From contig CANMLG010000009.1 in NCBI GenBank assembly GCA_947498765.1, positions 94,365 through 158,364 of the forward strand: a DNA stretch of 64,000 bases, read 5' to 3'. Numbering within the stretch: the stretch's first letter is position 1; every line of letters begins with the position of its first letter. Of this stretch, positions 27,514 through 35,240 are shown in pieces. The DNA comes from an uncultured Aquimarina sp. (GTDB lineage Bacteria; Bacteroidota; Bacteroidia; Flavobacteriales; Flavobacteriaceae). Under the pieces are notes generated by a model. That model had not been told where the DNA came from and searched no databases. It saw nothing but the letters and a program-made list of their open reading frames with translations. Both the position numbers and the translations under genes were made by a program.

Positions 27514-27629
27514 AATGTAATTATTTTTTTGGGGTTAATTTGCCTGCAAATATATGAATTTAAAACTCAAAATATCAACAGTTAACGATTATTTTATGTT
27601 ATATAAACGATTATGTTTGTAAAAAAAGT

Positions 27630-28682
27630 ATGTGGCCTAGTAATTTTTATAAAATATTGTCATTCTGGTATTTAGAAAACAAAAGGGACTTGCCTTGGCG
27701 AAATTCTGATAACCCTTATTATATATGGCTTAGTGAAATTATACTTCAGCAAACTCGAGTGGTGCAAGGTTTGCCTTATTTTTTGAAATTTATTGAAGTT
27801 TTTCCAACGGTTTTTGATTTAGCAGCGGCATCAGAAGATGAAATACTTAAGCTTTGGCAAGGTTTGGGGTATTATTCAAGGGCAAGAAATTTACACGCAG
27901 CAGCAAAAATGGTTGTGAATGATTATAATGGGAAGTTTCCAAAAACTTACAAGGAGTTAATAAAGTTGAAAGGAGTTGGGGTGTATACGGCAAGTGCGGT
28001 GGCATCTTTTGCGTCAAATGAGCCAGTGGCAGTTGTTGATGGTAATGTATATCGTGTATTGGCGCGAATTTTTGGTGTTTTTATTCCTATTAATAGTAGT
28101 GAAGGAGAAAAGGAATTTAAAAAAATAGCTGATTCATTATTAAATGTAGAAGAAGCATCAACCCATAATCAGGCTATTATGGAATTTGGAGCTTTGTATT
28201 GTACGCCCAAAAAGCCAAAATGTGTCCAGTGTCCTTTTCAGCAAAATTGTTATTCTTACAAGGAGCAATTGGTAATGGAATTACCTATAAAATTAAAAAA
28301 GACGAAAATTAAAAGCAGGTATTTTACCTATTATATAATAAAGGACAAAAAAGAGGTGTGGTTGCATAAACGTGGGGCTAAAGATATATGGCAAGGTTTG
28401 TATCAATTTCCTTTAGTAGTTTCTGACAAGGAGTTGAGATTGGATGAGGTAAAAAAAAAAGGAGAGGAACTTTTGTGTAAGGAGTTGGGGGCTGTTCGCT
28501 TGGTACAACGGAATGATAAGGCGCATAAGTTATCGCATCAGCATTTATTTGCTAGTTTTTATGAGGTGGAGTTGGATAAGTTGCCTAGTGTGGGTGGTTT
28601 TGAAAAAGTAATGTTTGATCAAGTGGAAGTTTATCCTGTGTCGGTGCTTATTTCTAATTTTTTAAAAGCTTATGTTTTTTAG
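27630..28682 (+). CDS. mutY: A/G-specific adenine glycosylase MutY
   Basis: The 350-residue enzyme removes adenine mispaired with 8-oxoguanine. It has the catalytic Glu36 in WLSEIILQQTRV, the helix-hairpin-helix LKGVGVYTASAVASF, the catalytic Asp in AVVDGNVYRVLAR and the iron-sulfur ligands C-x6-C-x2-C-x5-C in CTPKKPKCVQCPFQQNC. The C-terminal NUDIX-like domain (about residues 235-345) recognises 8-oxoG. It is followed by ssb and gldD. Confidence 0.96.
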   Translation: MWPSNFYKILSFWYLENKRDLPWRNSDNPYYIWLSEIILQQTRVVQGLPYFLKFIEVFPTVFDLAAASEDEILKLWQGLGYYSRARNLHAAAKMVVNDYNGKFPKTYKELIKLKGVGVYTASAVASFASNEPVAVVDGNVYRVLARIFGVFIPINSSEGEKEFKKIADSLLNVEEASTHNQAIMEFGALYCTPKKPKCVQCPFQQNCYSYKEQLVMELPIKLKKTKIKSRYFTYYIIKDKKEVWLHKRGAKDIWQGLYQFPLVVSDKELRLDEVKKKGEELLCKELGAVRLVQRNDKAHKLSHQHLFASFYEVELDKLPSVGGFEKVMFDQVEVYPVSVLISNFLKAYVF

Positions 28683-28779
28683 GCTAATCTTGTTTTTGTA
28701 ATTTTACTCTCATTGATTTTTTTAATTAAAAAAAAGATCTTGAAATTGTTTTATGGATCTTTAGGTAATAATTTTTATT

Positions 28780-29277
28780 ATGGCTGGAACTTTAAATAAG
28801 GTAATGCTAATAGGACATACGGGTGATGATGTTAAAATGATGTATTTTGAAGGTGGTGGAGTTATAGGTCGTTTTCCTTTGGCTACGAATGAGGATTATG
28901 TTAACAAGAGTACAGGTGAGCGTGTGAGTAATACTGAATGGCATAATATTGTGGTGCGTAATAAGGCTGCAGAAATTTGTGAGAAGTATTTAAAAAAAGG
29001 AGATAAAGTATATATAGAAGGAAGGTTGAAAACTAGGAAATGGCAAGATGCGGAAGGGAAAGATCGTTATAGTACTGAAATTCAATGTGTGGATTTTACC
29101 TTTTTAAGTCCAAAAACTGAAAATCAAAATATGTCAAATATAGGATCAGTACAAAAGTCTGTTGTTCAATCAAATTCAATGACAGGAGTGATAAATGTTT
29201 CTTCAGACGTTCCTTTGGCTAATGAAGCTAATGTGGCTTCAGATAATGTGGTCGATGAAGATGATTTGCCATTTTAA
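28780..29277 (+). CDS. ssb: Single-stranded DNA-binding protein
   Basis: The 165-residue protein has the OB-fold start NKVMLIGHTGDDVKMMYFEG, the strand KGDKVYIEGRLKTRKWQD, a flexible linker and the acidic partner-binding tip DEDDLPF. It coats single-stranded DNA in replication and repair. Gene order mutY-ssb-gldD is a flavobacterial arrangement. Confidence 0.96.
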   Translation: MAGTLNKVMLIGHTGDDVKMMYFEGGGVIGRFPLATNEDYVNKSTGERVSNTEWHNIVVRNKAAEICEKYLKKGDKVYIEGRLKTRKWQDAEGKDRYSTEIQCVDFTFLSPKTENQNMSNIGSVQKSVVQSNSMTGVINVSSDVPLANEANVASDNVVDEDDLPF

Positions 29278-29317
29278 TTAATGTGAAATTCAATAAATTT
29301 AAATAGAGTCTTTATTA

Positions 29318-29914
29318 ATGATTAAGGTATTTGCTGTTAGTTTTAAGAATAAAATTTTAGGAATATTAGCATTGTTGTTATTTGGTTTTTTTGGTTGTAA
29401 AGATGAGGTGTTGCCAAAGCCTAAAGCAATGTTAGGGTTGGAGTATGATGAGCCAGTTTATGAAAAAAGTAAATCTTTGTGTGGTTTTAGTTTTCAGAAA
29501 AATAAATATGCGTTACTAAAAAAAGTAATGAAAAAACATAAATGTGGTTATATAATTGATTATCCAAAATTAAATGCTTCAATGTATTTAACGTATAGAG
29601 TGGTAAATAATGATTTGCGTAAATTATTGATGGATGCTCAAAATTTAACACAAGAGCATGTGGTGAAGGCGGATGAAATTATTCCTAAAGAATATATGGA
29701 TAAAGAGCATAAAGTGTATGGAATGTTTTATGATGTTTTAGGTAATGCTGCTTCTCAATCGCAATTTTATGTAACAGACAGTGTGCGGCATTTTTTGTTG
29801 GGTTCTATCTATTTTAATGTTAAGCCAAATTACGATTCTCTTTATCCTGCGGCAAAATACTTGCAGCGCGATATGCGTTATTTGATGGAGACTATTCGTT
29901 GGGAGGAAGAATAA
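29318..29914 (+). CDS. gldD: Gliding motility lipoprotein GldD
   Basis: The 198-residue lipoprotein has lipobox FFGC near residue 27, then PKPKAMLGLEYDEPVY and the family features PKLNASMYLTYR and YDSLYPAAKYLQRDMRYLMET. GldD is needed for gliding and type IX secretion in Flavobacterium. It begins 41 bases after ssb. In the Flavobacterium arrangement I recall, gldE lies between ssb and gldD; it is not there in this window. Confidence 0.88.
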   Translation: MIKVFAVSFKNKILGILALLLFGFFGCKDEVLPKPKAMLGLEYDEPVYEKSKSLCGFSFQKNKYALLKKVMKKHKCGYIIDYPKLNASMYLTYRVVNNDLRKLLMDAQNLTQEHVVKADEIIPKEYMDKEHKVYGMFYDVLGNAASQSQFYVTDSVRHFLLGSIYFNVKPNYDSLYPAAKYLQRDMRYLMETIRWEEE

Positions 29915-30040
29915 AATGTTGTTTTTTAGAATTTTAACAGATTTTTTTCTATTTAATATTGTTTGTTTTTGTAAATTTAAATATTAATGATCCAGTAAAG
30001 GTGACTTTTGTTTTGCTCTTGTTGGAAATAAAACAAAATT

Positions 30041-30517
30041 ATGAATAAGTCTAAACTTCCCATAGTATTTGGTATTGGTATTGCAGTAGTGCTTATTTTG
30101 GTCTTTTTGATTTTTGCTTCATTTGGATTGCATACTAATCCTATTTTTAGTTTGTTTAATGGTGTCATAATGGCCTATGGAATGTTTATGGCCATTAAGA
30201 TGTATAAGAAAGATAAAGGGAAGTTGTTTAAATATGAGAAGGGTTTTGTGGCTACTTTTTTAACTGGATTAAATGCCACGGTGATATTTACAATTTTTTT
30301 CACGCTATATGGTAGTTTAATTGAGCCAAGTTATATTTCAACAATGTTGGGTAATTGGAGTACTCATTACAATACATCTGAAGGTTTAGTAGTGTTTGTG
30401 GTTTTTGTAATGGGTGTGGCAACAACAATGGTGTTAACGTTAGCATATATGCAATTATTTAAGCAGAGTTGGAATATACATCGCCCTAAAGCTAGTATTG
30501 GTTTGGGAAGTGTTTGA
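30041..30517 (+). CDS. DUF4199-like integral membrane protein
   Basis: The 158-residue protein has four membrane segments (residues about 7-27, 35-53, 72-95 and 118-140) with a short cytoplasmic stretch MYKKDKGKLFKYEKGF between the second and third. This matches the DUF4199 layout common in Bacteroidetes. Function is unknown. It is a single gene followed by a strong terminator. Confidence 0.68.
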   Translation: MNKSKLPIVFGIGIAVVLILVFLIFASFGLHTNPIFSLFNGVIMAYGMFMAIKMYKKDKGKLFKYEKGFVATFLTGLNATVIFTIFFTLYGSLIEPSYISTMLGNWSTHYNTSEGLVVFVVFVMGVATTMVLTLAYMQLFKQSWNIHRPKASIGLGSV

Positions 30518-30642
30518 AGATAAATAAAATAAAAAAATATAATTCGGTTGTTACTTAATATTTACTGTAGGCTTAATATTAACTTTATAAAGTTATTTAA
30601 CTAAAGAAGTCTAATTGAGATAAATAAAGTTACAACTAAGTG

Positions 30643-30682
30643 GAAGCCTTGTTTTATAAAAATACAAGGCTTCTTTTTTTAT
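30643..30682 (+). terminator. Rho-independent terminator upstream of rplU
   Basis: GAAGCCTTG and CAAGGCTTC form a perfect stem followed by TTTTTTT. It isolates the rplU promoter from the upstream gene. Confidence 0.9.
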
Positions 30683-30700
30683 GTTTTTTAATGAAAGCTA

Positions 30701-30731
30701 TTGTGGGTTAGTAGATTGTTTGTATCTTTGC
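30701..30731 (+). promoter_or_regulatory. Promoter of rplU-rpmA
   Basis: TTG at 30701 and TATCTTTG at 30723 are spaced by 19 bases, an exact match to the Bacteroidetes housekeeping promoter. The rplU start is about 41 bases downstream. Confidence 0.75.
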
Positions 30732-30771
30732 AAACCGTTATTGGAAAAATAAAATATTAATACTTAACGCT

Positions 30772-31404
30772 ATGTACGCAATTGTAGAGATAGCAGGGCA
30801 GCAATTTAAAGTTGCAAAAGACCAAAAAGTATTTGTTCATCGTTTAGCAGGTAATGAAGGTGATGTTATTACATTTGATAATGTATTACTTACTGCTGAT
30901 GGAGATCAAATAACAGTTGGCGCCCCAGCTATAGAGGGAGCTCAAGTAGGAGCAAAAATCTCTAGACACCTTAAAGGTGATAAAGTAATCGTTTTTAAGA
31001 AAAAAAGACGTAAAGGTTACAGAAAAAAGAATGGACACAGACAATCACTTACAGAAATTGTAATTGAAAGCATTGTGTCAACTGGAGCAAAGCCAGCTAA
31101 AAAAGCAGCAGCAAAACCAGTAGCCAAAAAAGCGGCACCAAAAAAAGCAGCTAAGGGAGATGACCTTAAAAAAATTGAGGGTATTGGACCAAAAGCAGCT
31201 GAAGCTTTAACAAATGCAGGTATTGAAACTTTTGCAAAATTAGCAAAAGCTGAGCCAGCTAACATTAAAGAAATTTTAGTTGCAGCAAGTTCTCGTTTAG
31301 CTCATTTAGAGCCAGGAACATGGCCACAGCAAGCACAGTTAGCTGCTGATGGTAACTGGGATGAGTTGAAAGTATTACAAGATAAGTTAGACGGAGGGAA
31401 GTAA
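30772..31404 (+). CDS. rplU: Ribosomal protein bL21 with C-terminal helix-hairpin-helix extension
   Basis: Residues 1-103 are bL21 (MYAIVEIAGQQFKVAKDQK and KKRRKGYRKKNGHRQ). They are followed by an Ala/Lys-rich linker and a domain of about 80 residues with LKKIEGIGPKAAEALTNAGI, a helix-hairpin-helix motif. Total length is 210 residues, about twice the usual bL21. Such tails occur in Bacteroidetes bL21. The tail's role is unknown; it may bind rRNA or DNA. It is co-transcribed with rpmA 58 bases downstream. Confidence 0.94.
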   Translation: MYAIVEIAGQQFKVAKDQKVFVHRLAGNEGDVITFDNVLLTADGDQITVGAPAIEGAQVGAKISRHLKGDKVIVFKKKRRKGYRKKNGHRQSLTEIVIESIVSTGAKPAKKAAAKPVAKKAAPKKAAKGDDLKKIEGIGPKAAEALTNAGIETFAKLAKAEPANIKEILVAASSRLAHLEPGTWPQQAQLAADGNWDELKVLQDKLDGGK

Positions 31405-31462
31405 TTCCACTCTAAAGTTTAATCCTTTTTTGCGATAAGGCAAAAAAATAAATCGAAATAAG

Positions 31463-31723
31463 ATGGCTCATAAAAAAGGGGTAGGTAGTTCGAAAAACGG
31501 TAGAGAATCAGAATCGAAACGATTAGGTGTTAAGATCTTTGGAGGTCAAGCTGCAATTGCAGGGAACATTATCGTTCGTCAAAGAGGAACTGCGCACAGA
31601 CCAGGTGAAAATGTTTACGCTGGTAAGGATCATACATTGCATGCAAAAGTAGATGGTCTTGTGAAGTTTACAAGAAAAAAAGACAATAAATCTTACGTTT
31701 CAATAGTTCCTTTCGAGGCATAA
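31463..31723 (+). CDS. rpmA: Ribosomal protein bL27
   Basis: The 86-residue protein starts [19 protein letters not shown] and has [18 protein letters not shown], the bL27 signature. Its N terminus reaches the peptidyl transferase centre. It is second gene of the rplU-rpmA pair and is followed by a terminator. Confidence 0.98.
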   Translation: MAHKKGVGSSKNGRESESKRLGVKIFGGQAAIAGNIIVRQRGTAHRPGENVYAGKDHTLHAKVDGLVKFTRKKDNKSYVSIVPFEA

Positions 31724-31747
31724 TTGGAATTGGTATGATTAAAATAT

Positions 31748-31776
31748 AGCTCACTACATTTTGTAGTGGGCTTTTT
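31748..31776 (+). terminator. Terminator after rpmA
   Basis: AGCTCACTACA and TGTAGTGGGCT pair with one G-T, followed by TTTTT. It lies 25 bases after the rpmA stop. Confidence 0.88.
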
Positions 31777-31966
31777 CTGTTTTTCAAAATTAGGTTATTT
31801 AAGAATTAATGTTTAGGATTTTAATATAGCTACTGCTCATTATAAATCTTTTTTTTGATGTATAATCGAACTATATTTGTACTTAAATTAAATACAGATA
31901 AGTATTCTGTAAGTATGTTTGGAGATTTGTAACTAAAGCTTTGAATTTTAAAAGAGATTGCGGTAA

Positions 31967-33115
31967 ATGAAATTAAAAAAAGAAGATATTCTTAAGGCAT
32001 TAGAAACCATTACTGTTGCAGGTGAGGGTAAGAATATGGTGGAAAGTGGTGCGGTGAAAAATGTGATCACATTTGCTGATGAAGTAGTCGTTGATTTGCA
32101 GTTGTCAAATCCAGCACTTCATATAAGAAAACGAGCTGAAGTTGATGTCTTGAAGGTGATTCATGAAAAAGTGTATGCTAAGGCGAAAATAAAAGTGAAT
32201 ATATCGGTTGTTCAGGAGCAGCAAAAGGAAGCGGCTCCAAAAACAAATGAAATAAAAGGAAAGCCAATTCCAGGTATTCAAAATATTGTTGCAGTAGCAT
32301 CAGGTAAAGGAGGAGTTGGAAAATCAACCGTAACAGCAAATTTGGCAGTTACCTTAAGTAAAATGGGGTTTAAAGTAGGGTTGTTGGATGCAGATATTTA
32401 TGGTCCATCGGCGCCTATAATGTTTGATGTAGTCAATGAAAAGCCACTTTCGGTAAAAGTAGATGGGCGTTCAAAAATGAAGCCTATTGAAAGTTATGGA
32501 GTAAAAATTCTTTCTATTGGTTTTTTTACATCACCAGATCAAGCAGTAGTATGGAGAGGGCCTATGGCCGCAAAGGCTTTAAATCAAATGATTTTTGATG
32601 CTGCTTGGGGTGAGTTAGACTTTTTGTTGTTAGATCTGCCTCCAGGAACAGGAGATATTCATTTGTCTATTATGCAATCCTTGCCAATAACAGGAGCGGT
32701 TGTAGTGAGTACACCTCAACATGTAGCTTTAGCTGACGCTAAAAAAGGAGTGGCTATGTTTCAACAAGAAAGTATAAATGTGCCTGTTTTAGGTATAGTG
32801 GAGAATATGGCGTATTTTACACCTGAAGAGTTGCCAGATAATAAATATCATATATTTGGTAAAAATGGAGCTAAAAATTTAGCAGAAGATTTAAAAGTTC
32901 CTTTTTTGGGAGAGTTACCTTTAGTGCAAAGTATTAGAGAGGCTGGAGATGTTGGTAGGCCGGCAGCTTTACAGGAAGCTAGTGTTATAGCTTCTTCGTT
33001 TGATGAAATAACAAAAAATGTGGTGAGGCAAGTAGTAGAAAGGAATAAGGATTTACCACCAACCGAAGCAATTAAAATTACAACAATGGCAGGATGTGCT
33101 GCTGTGAAAAAATAA
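31967..33115 (+). CDS. mrp: Mrp/NBP35-family iron-sulfur cluster carrier ATPase
   Basis: The 382-residue protein has an N-terminal MIP18/DUF59 domain (residues 1-85), then the deviant Walker A VAVASGKGGVGKSTVTANL near residue 108 and GLLDADIYGPSAPIMF. It belongs to the Mrp/ApbC family, which binds and transfers iron-sulfur clusters. The following gene, 3 bases downstream, is a NifU-like scaffold protein, which supports this role. Confidence 0.93.
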   Translation: MKLKKEDILKALETITVAGEGKNMVESGAVKNVITFADEVVVDLQLSNPALHIRKRAEVDVLKVIHEKVYAKAKIKVNISVVQEQQKEAAPKTNEIKGKPIPGIQNIVAVASGKGGVGKSTVTANLAVTLSKMGFKVGLLDADIYGPSAPIMFDVVNEKPLSVKVDGRSKMKPIESYGVKILSIGFFTSPDQAVVWRGPMAAKALNQMIFDAAWGELDFLLLDLPPGTGDIHLSIMQSLPITGAVVVSTPQHVALADAKKGVAMFQQESINVPVLGIVENMAYFTPEELPDNKYHIFGKNGAKNLAEDLKVPFLGELPLVQSIREAGDVGRPAALQEASVIASSFDEITKNVVRQVVERNKDLPPTEAIKITTMAGCAAVKK

Positions 33116-33118
33116 ATT

Positions 33119-33358
33119 ATGACAACTACAGAGTTACAACAGAATGTAGAAAAGGCGCTTGAAGAAATTCGTCCTTTTTTAAAAAGTGATGGAGGTGATA
33201 TTCGTTTGGTTGATATCGAAGATGGTAAGCGTGTGCGTGTAGAGTTGCAAGGAGCTTGTGTAGCTTGTAATGTAAATCAAATGACATTAAAATCGGGTGT
33301 TGAAATGACAATTAAAAAATACGCGCCTCAAATTGAAGAAGTGATCGATATTTCTTAA
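33119..33358 (+). CDS. NifU C-terminal domain iron-sulfur scaffold protein
   Basis: The 79-residue protein consists of one NifU C-terminal (Nfu) domain: RPFLKSDGGDIRLVDIEDGK followed by the cluster ligands in GACVACNVNQMTLKSGVE. It holds a transient Fe-S cluster for delivery to target proteins. It is almost certainly co-transcribed with the Mrp ATPase just upstream. Confidence 0.93.
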   Translation: MTTTELQQNVEKALEEIRPFLKSDGGDIRLVDIEDGKRVRVELQGACVACNVNQMTLKSGVEMTIKKYAPQIEEVIDIS

Positions 33359-33369
33359 AAAGTTCTTTT

Positions 33370-33882
33370 TTGGAAACAAAAGACTATAATAAATACAATT
33401 ATTATCGTAATACTTATGCGGTTTTTAAAGAGGTAAATCCAAAAGATTTACCTTTTTCTGTTTGGCATTATGTGAGTAAGTCGGGCAGTTCTTATTTTTA
33501 TACTAAAGCAGGAGTGTACAGGCTTTCGAATCACTGGGGTAGGGCAGCTAAATGTCGTTGGGTATTAAGTGCGGCCGATAATAAAATGTATGTGTCGAAA
33601 GGGCGCTCTAGAATAGGTTATGCAAAATGGGGTGATTTCTATGAGAATAGTGAATCTACAAAGGCATATTTTATAAAAGTAGATTATCAAAAAATGGAAG
33701 TGACCTATGATCACAAATCCAGAGATACTTCAGCGCAAGCAATATATAGAACAGCAAAAGAAACTCAGAAAATTATAATAAAGGTAAAAAGGCTATTGCT
33801 GACTAATGCCTGGTCTAAATATTATGAATACGATGATTTGGAAGTTTTAAGAAAAGAGCTTATCGATGAGTTAATTTTTTAA
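33370..33882 (+). CDS. Hypothetical protein, basic and aromatic-rich
   Basis: The 170-residue frame starts at TTG 12 bases after the NifU-like gene; no in-frame ATG precedes the conserved-looking beginning METKDYNKYNYYRNTYAVF. It is rich in Tyr, Lys and Trp, with no signal peptide, membrane segment or recognised domain. The middle (GVYRLSNHWGRAAKCRWVL) looks like a small beta fold. Close spacing suggests it is the last gene of the mrp unit. Function is unknown. Confidence 0.65.
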   Translation: METKDYNKYNYYRNTYAVFKEVNPKDLPFSVWHYVSKSGSSYFYTKAGVYRLSNHWGRAAKCRWVLSAADNKMYVSKGRSRIGYAKWGDFYENSESTKAYFIKVDYQKMEVTYDHKSRDTSAQAIYRTAKETQKIIIKVKRLLLTNAWSKYYEYDDLEVLRKELIDELIF

Positions 33883-33927
33883 TGCTTAATCCGAGTTTAA
33901 TGTATAATCCGGGTGTAATTATGCATC
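33881..33927. repeat. Remnant of MITE terminal repeats
   Basis: Two tandem units, TGCTTAATCCGAGTTTAA and TGTATAATCCGGGTGTAA, then TTATGCAT, match the terminal repeat (TGCATAATCCGGGTTTAA) of the two MITE-like copies near 45.5 and 46.5 kb. No element body is present, so this is a remnant. Confidence 0.5.
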
Positions 33928-34494
33928 CGTTAGTTTGAGCTTTGTGGCAGCTTTATTAAATAATACATGGAATAGTAGAGCGATTAATGTACCAACGGTA
34001 TATCCAGTTAGCAAGTCGCCAGGGTAATGTACACCAATGTAAACTCGGCTGTAGCCCATTCCAAATGCCCATATAATTAAAAATATAAAAAACTTAGGAT
34101 ATTTTGGTTTTAAAAAAAGCCCCATAAATACGGCGAGTGCCATACTATTTGATGAATGCCCAGAAAAGTAACCAAAACGGCCACAATATTTGGCAATAGA
34201 GCGAATAGCGCCTTCAAGTTCAGGAACTCTACAAGGGCGTGGCCTTTGAAATGTATGTTTGGCTAAATTTGTGAACTGATCGGTCAATGTAACCATGATA
34301 CCTATGAATAATAATGTTAAAAAAAATTTTTTTTTACCCAATGTTTTGAAAAGTAAAAAGCCAACTAAAAGCATTAAAGGGATATGTGTAGGCATTTCGG
34401 TGTAGGTGAGCCAAAAATGATCCCAAGTATTTGATCCTAAATTATTTAAATAAATAAGTAGTTGTGTGTCTAGTTCTGCAATTCGTTCTAACAT
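33919..34494 (-). CDS. PAP2-family phosphatase, integral membrane
   Basis: The 191-residue membrane protein has the three phosphatase signatures: KHTFQRPRPCR, YFSGHSSNSMA and SRVYIGVHYPGDLLTGY, with catalytic His residues present. Family members dephosphorylate lipid phosphates such as undecaprenyl pyrophosphate or phosphatidate. The ATG at 34494 is used rather than the TTG at 34515. Substrate is not known. Confidence 0.9.
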   Translation of the reverse strand: MLERIAELDTQLLIYLNNLGSNTWDHFWLTYTEMPTHIPLMLLVGFLLFKTLGKKKFFLTLLFIGIMVTLTDQFTNLAKHTFQRPRPCRVPELEGAIRSIAKYCGRFGYFSGHSSNSMALAVFMGLFLKPKYPKFFIFLIIWAFGMGYSRVYIGVHYPGDLLTGYTVGTLIALLFHVLFNKAATKLKLTDA

Positions 34495-34617
34495 GGTTGT
34501 ATTGTTATAATGCAAATATCTGTTTTTTTATTTTTATTGACTAGGCTAATGAGGCTTATTGAAAGTTTGATTAGTTACATTAAAATTAAAAATACCTAAA
34601 TTAGTGCAAAAATTGAT

Positions 34618-35064
34618 ATGAAAATTCTATTGACAATGTTCGTCTTAGTCGGTTTACTATCTTGTAACGATTCGGAAATAGATTTTACGGCTCAAAATGA
34701 GCAAGAAATTCAAGCATTTATTAAGGCAAATAACATAACAGCACAAAAAACGGAAACTGGACTGTATTATGTAATTGATGAACCAGGAGAGGGAAAACAA
34801 CCCAATTCTTCTTCAAATGTAACAGTAGCCTATAAAGGTTATTTTACTGATGGTAGGGTTTTTGATGAAAGTAAAGAAGGGATTTCTTTCGGTTTAGATG
34901 GTGTTATTCCTGGTTGGACACAAGGGATCCCGTTTTTTAAAGAAGGAGGGAAAGGCATGTTAATAATACCATCAAGTTTAGCCTATGGCAATAGAGGTAG
35001 ATCAGGTATACCAGGAGGCGCGGTCCTCGTTTTTGATATTAACTTGATAAAAGTAAATGAATAG
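34618..35064 (+). CDS. FKBP-type peptidyl-prolyl isomerase lipoprotein
   Basis: The 148-residue protein has a lipoprotein signal (lipobox GLLSC, Cys16) and one FKBP domain with SNVTVAYKGYFTDGRVFDES and the C-terminal GGAVLVFDINLIKV. It should isomerise prolyl bonds in periplasmic or outer-membrane proteins. In gliding bacteria related lipoproteins include GldI, but this one is not clearly GldI. It is a single gene with its own terminator. Confidence 0.9.
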   Translation: MKILLTMFVLVGLLSCNDSEIDFTAQNEQEIQAFIKANNITAQKTETGLYYVIDEPGEGKQPNSSSNVTVAYKGYFTDGRVFDESKEGISFGLDGVIPGWTQGIPFFKEGGKGMLIIPSSLAYGNRGRSGIPGGAVLVFDINLIKVNE

Positions 35065-35098
35065 TATTATACTTTAATAGTAATAATGTAATAGAAGG

Positions 35099-35127
35099 CA
35101 TCTATTCCCAAAATAGATGTTTTTTTT
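35099..35127 (+). terminator. Terminator after the FKBP gene
   Basis: CATCTATT and AATAGATG form a stem around a short loop, followed by eight T residues. Confidence 0.88.
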
Positions 35128-35136
35128 ATCATTGTT

Positions 35137-35166
35137 ACGAAAACGTTTTCTTAAAATGTTTTCGAC
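35137..35166. promoter_or_regulatory. Candidate LacI-type operator upstream of the lactonase pair
   Basis: GAAAACGTTTTC at 35139-35150 is a perfect 12-bp palindrome with the central AACGTT typical of LacI/PurR-family sites. A second half-match, AAAATGTTTTCG, follows directly, so CGAAAAC and GTTTTCG also pair across the block. It lies about 60-100 bases before the first lactonase. No LacI regulator is in the window. Confidence 0.45.
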
Positions 35167-35190
35167 CCCAAATTAGTAACCTACGTTTTT

Positions 35191-35218
35191 TATCTCTTCA
35201 TTATTAAATGAAGAGATA
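35191..35218 (+). promoter_or_regulatory. 12-bp hairpin covering the first possible lactonase start
   Basis: TATCTCTTCATT and AATGAAGAGATA are perfect inverted arms with a 4-base loop. The ATG at 35208 lies inside the 3' arm, so this start would be hidden in the mRNA; the ATG at 35241 is free. Confidence 0.5.
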
Positions 35219-35240
35219 TGGAATTTTTAATAATTATGTT

